Assembly (NCBI GenBank): GCA_005884665.1 | Contig: VBAT01000034.1 | Location: forward strand, 101,086 to 165,085 | Origin: Bacteroidota bacterium | GTDB taxonomy: Bacteria; Bacteroidota; Bacteroidia; Chitinophagales; Chitinophagaceae | Length of the DNA stretch: 64,000 nucleotides | Reading direction: 5' to 3' | Part shown: piece after piece, positions 62,419 through 64,000 of the stretch | How the letters are laid out: the number at the start of each line of letters is the position of its first letter | How positions within the stretch are numbered: position 1 is the stretch's first letter | The notes under the pieces: model-generated | What the model was told of the DNA's origin: nothing | Seen by the model: only the letters and a program-made list of their open reading frames with translations | Database searches by the model: none | Program-made: the position numbers and the translations under genes

Positions 62419-62967
62419 ATGCGCAGGCACAGCCAATCGGATCTTTTCAGGTATACAGGGGGTACCGGCTTTACCACTTTCCTGAAGACTTTCTTCAGGG
62501 AGCCCGGATACAGATACATTTCTTACTACCGATGGGTAAGAGCACGGAAGAACACACCGGTCATTGGGCTTATTGCGCGATTCCTGCTAAGAAATTGCAG
62601 TCATAAATTTTTATTCCAGATACCATACGATACCAGTATCGGTGAAGGATTTTACATCGGTCACTTCGGTAGTATTATTATTAACAAGGACGCGATCATT
62701 GGCAAAAATTGTAATATAGCTCCGGGCGTAACGATTGGGCAAGCCAATCGCGGGTCACGGCAGGGCGCTCCCGTACTTGGAGATTCAGTCTGGATAGGTG
62801 TAAACTCTGTGATCGTTGGCAAAATAACGATCGGTAATAATGTATTGATAGCTCCCGGTGCATACGTAAATATTGACGTCCCGGACAACTCGATCGTCGT
62901 TGGCAATCCTGCAACCATCAAGTCCCGCGAAGATGCAACGGTAGGATATATTCAGAATAAAGTGTAA
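62419..62967 (+). CDS. Hexapeptide-repeat acyltransferase (serine O-acetyltransferase-like)
   Basis: A 182-residue protein. A helical N-terminus (GGTGFTTFLKTFFREPGYRYISYYRWVRA) is followed by a left-handed beta helix of hexapeptide repeats (YDTSIGEGFYIGHFGSIIINKDAIIGKNCNIAPGVTIGQ, then VWIGVNSVIVGKITIGNNVLIAPGAYVNIDVPDNSIVVGNPA). This form is common in exopolysaccharide clusters, where it acetylates a sugar. It lacks the longer N-terminal region of true cysteine-pathway CysE, so serine acetylation is less likely. Last gene of the cluster. Confidence 0.9.
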   Translation: MRRHSQSDLFRYTGGTGFTTFLKTFFREPGYRYISYYRWVRARKNTPVIGLIARFLLRNCSHKFLFQIPYDTSIGEGFYIGHFGSIIINKDAIIGKNCNIAPGVTIGQANRGSRQGAPVLGDSVWIGVNSVIVGKITIGNNVLIAPGAYVNIDVPDNSIVVGNPATIKSREDATVGYIQNKV

Positions 62968-63340
62968 GCAGGCCTACCATCCGTAACTTTTCCTCATTTG
63001 TTGATAACTTTTTAACAGAGTTCGATTAAACCTTTAAGCACGTCGTTATAAATTCCCTCGAGCTATTGACTACGATCAACTGCTTGTAGCGCTATAAATC
63101 ATTCCATTTAAATGATAATATGAAACAGGACTAAGAAATGTCTTGTTACATATATCGTAAACCCTGATATGATTTTATTGTGTAGTTATTATATTACAAC
63201 CTAAATTTATTTTCATTTACAATACCTGCGAATGTAATTTTAAAATCGAGCACAGCATTATAAAACGAAGCGGTTTCCTTGATTCTAGTTAATTGTTTAC
63301 GGCACTGTTGTTGAAAACATGCGCGAAAACAATACATAAT
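62968..63340. other. AT-rich intergenic stretch
   Basis: No gene or clear terminator is seen between the acyltransferase and the lyase-like gene. It probably holds the promoter of the latter, but no exact TAnnTTTG box at a useful distance was found. Confidence 0.4.
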
Positions 63341-64000
63341 ATGAAAAACAGGAAACCTCTTCTCTTCCGCACCACAGGATTGTTTACTGTCCTGGTCAGC
63401 GGGGCAATCTTTTTCGCAGGTTGCAAAAAAGATATCTCAGCAGAAAAATATGACGGAAATACAGATGCTTCGGATGAAACTTCACAATCAATATCTGCAG
63501 CGGCCGCGACCCTGAATGAAGGTTTCGGTTCACAGGCAGTAGGTGGAGCAAACAGTTCAACGGTTTATCATGTAACAAATCTCAATGCTTCCGGCTCAGG
63601 TTCACTCGCAGCCGGTATTGGTTCTAATAAAACAATTGTGTTCGACGTATCAGGAACGATAACAGCCAGGTTATACCTTGCCAGTGTATCTTACTTAACA
63701 ATAGATGCAACCGGCAAGGATATTATAATTAATGGCAATAACAACGGGGACGCCATCAGTATGGACGGTCCTAATACGCATCATATTATAATAAAAGGTC
63801 TGACTGTAACAAATGCGGGAGGCGATGGTATGAACGTTGTCAGCGGCGCTCACGATATTCTGATCACCAACTGTTCTTCTTACGGTAACAGGGATGGTAA
63901 TATAGATATCGCCGGTGATAACAGCAGTACTACCAAGAATGTTACCGTTCAATGGTGTATCCTGGGTACAGGTGTTTCCGGCTCTGATTATTCAGGCGAC
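63341..64000 (+). CDS. Pectate-lyase-like beta-helix lipoprotein, 3' end outside window
   Basis: Open to the right edge for 220 codons. The lipoprotein signal (FTVLVSGAIFFAGC) is followed by a region matching the protein at 19735 almost block by block: NEGFGSQAVGGANSSTVYHVTN, GSGSLAAGIGSNKTIVFDVSG, DGPNTHHIIIKGLTVTNAGG, CSSYGNRDGNIDIAGDNS, TVQWCILGTGVSGSDYSGD. It is thus a close paralogue of the minus-strand gene, about 42 kb away. Whether it also carries PKD domains is not visible. Its position after the exopolysaccharide cluster makes a lyase acting on that or a similar polymer conceivable. Confidence 0.88.
   Translation, partial: MKNRKPLLFRTTGLFTVLVSGAIFFAGCKKDISAEKYDGNTDASDETSQSISAAAATLNEGFGSQAVGGANSSTVYHVTNLNASGSGSLAAGIGSNKTIVFDVSGTITARLYLASVSYLTIDATGKDIIINGNNNGDAISMDGPNTHHIIIKGLTVTNAGGDGMNVVSGAHDILITNCSSYGNRDGNIDIAGDNSSTTKNVTVQWCILGTGVSGSDYSGD

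Overview
The window reads as chromosomal DNA of a Bacteroidota bacterium, most likely a member of the Chitinophagaceae or a close relative. Support comes from two SusC/SusD-type outer-membrane uptake pairs, an ECF sigma factor/FecR anti-sigma/STN-SusC relay, a type IX secretion sorting domain, families typical of the phylum (DUF3667, DUF3810, FISUMP, UpxY), weak Shine-Dalgarno sites, and several Bacteroidota -7 boxes (TAnnTTTG). No ribosomal RNA and no CRISPR array were seen.

Layout. Positions 1-5,100 (minus strand) hold a large NtrY-like sensor kinase running off the left edge, MazG and a DUF3667 membrane protein. Positions 5,200-14,340 carry small secreted or stress-type genes: an esterase/SMP-30 fusion broken by an internal deletion, a T9SS-exported protein, a three-repeat secreted protein, an ABM monooxygenase with a cupin, and an MBL hydrolase. 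Positions 14,680-19,000 hold a first SusC/SusD pair. A pectate-lyase-like lipoprotein with three PKD domains follows on the minus strand (19,735-21,771). Positions 22,270-25,050 hold small genes (two RibD/DHFR-like reductases, SRPBCC, DUF2200). Positions 25,260-34,890 form one regulatory and uptake locus: sigma factor, FecR, STN-SusC, SusD, TlpA-like thioredoxin, FISUMP lipoprotein.

Positions 35,100-40,800 are the most unusual stretch. They contain a decayed integrase beside tRNA-Leu(GAG), a kinase, a glycosyltransferase, tRNA-Gly(GCC) and tRNA-Leu(UAA). The 3' end of tRNA-Leu(UAA) recurs twice downstream, bracketing a small GIY-YIG nuclease gene and a little island of unknown genes. Around it lie broken tRNA-Leu-like copies in which the D-loop and anticodon arm are replaced by a palindrome (TCCCGATAGCTATCGGGA). 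Two more copies of the palindrome lie downstream, one of them in frame inside a phosphopantetheinyl transferase gene.

Positions 40,800-48,310 are housekeeping: DUF2130, PPTase, dCTP deaminase, a DUF3810 protease-like protein, and yceD-rpmF-plsX followed by an unknown putative DNA-binding protein. Positions 48,560-62,970 are an exopolysaccharide cluster: export lipoprotein, tyrosine autokinase, UpxY antiterminator, flippase, GT2, polymerase/ligase, two tandem modules of GT4 plus asparagine synthetase, and a hexapeptide acyltransferase. A second pectate-lyase-like lipoprotein starts at 63,341 and runs off the right edge.

Several genes expected to be intact are broken. Single-base shifts affect 22,272, 43,350 and the polymerase at 54,785; out-of-frame losses of roughly 40 bases affect 6,353 and yceD at 45,296. 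So many breaks in one window could reflect assembly error as well as true decay, and read data would be needed to tell.
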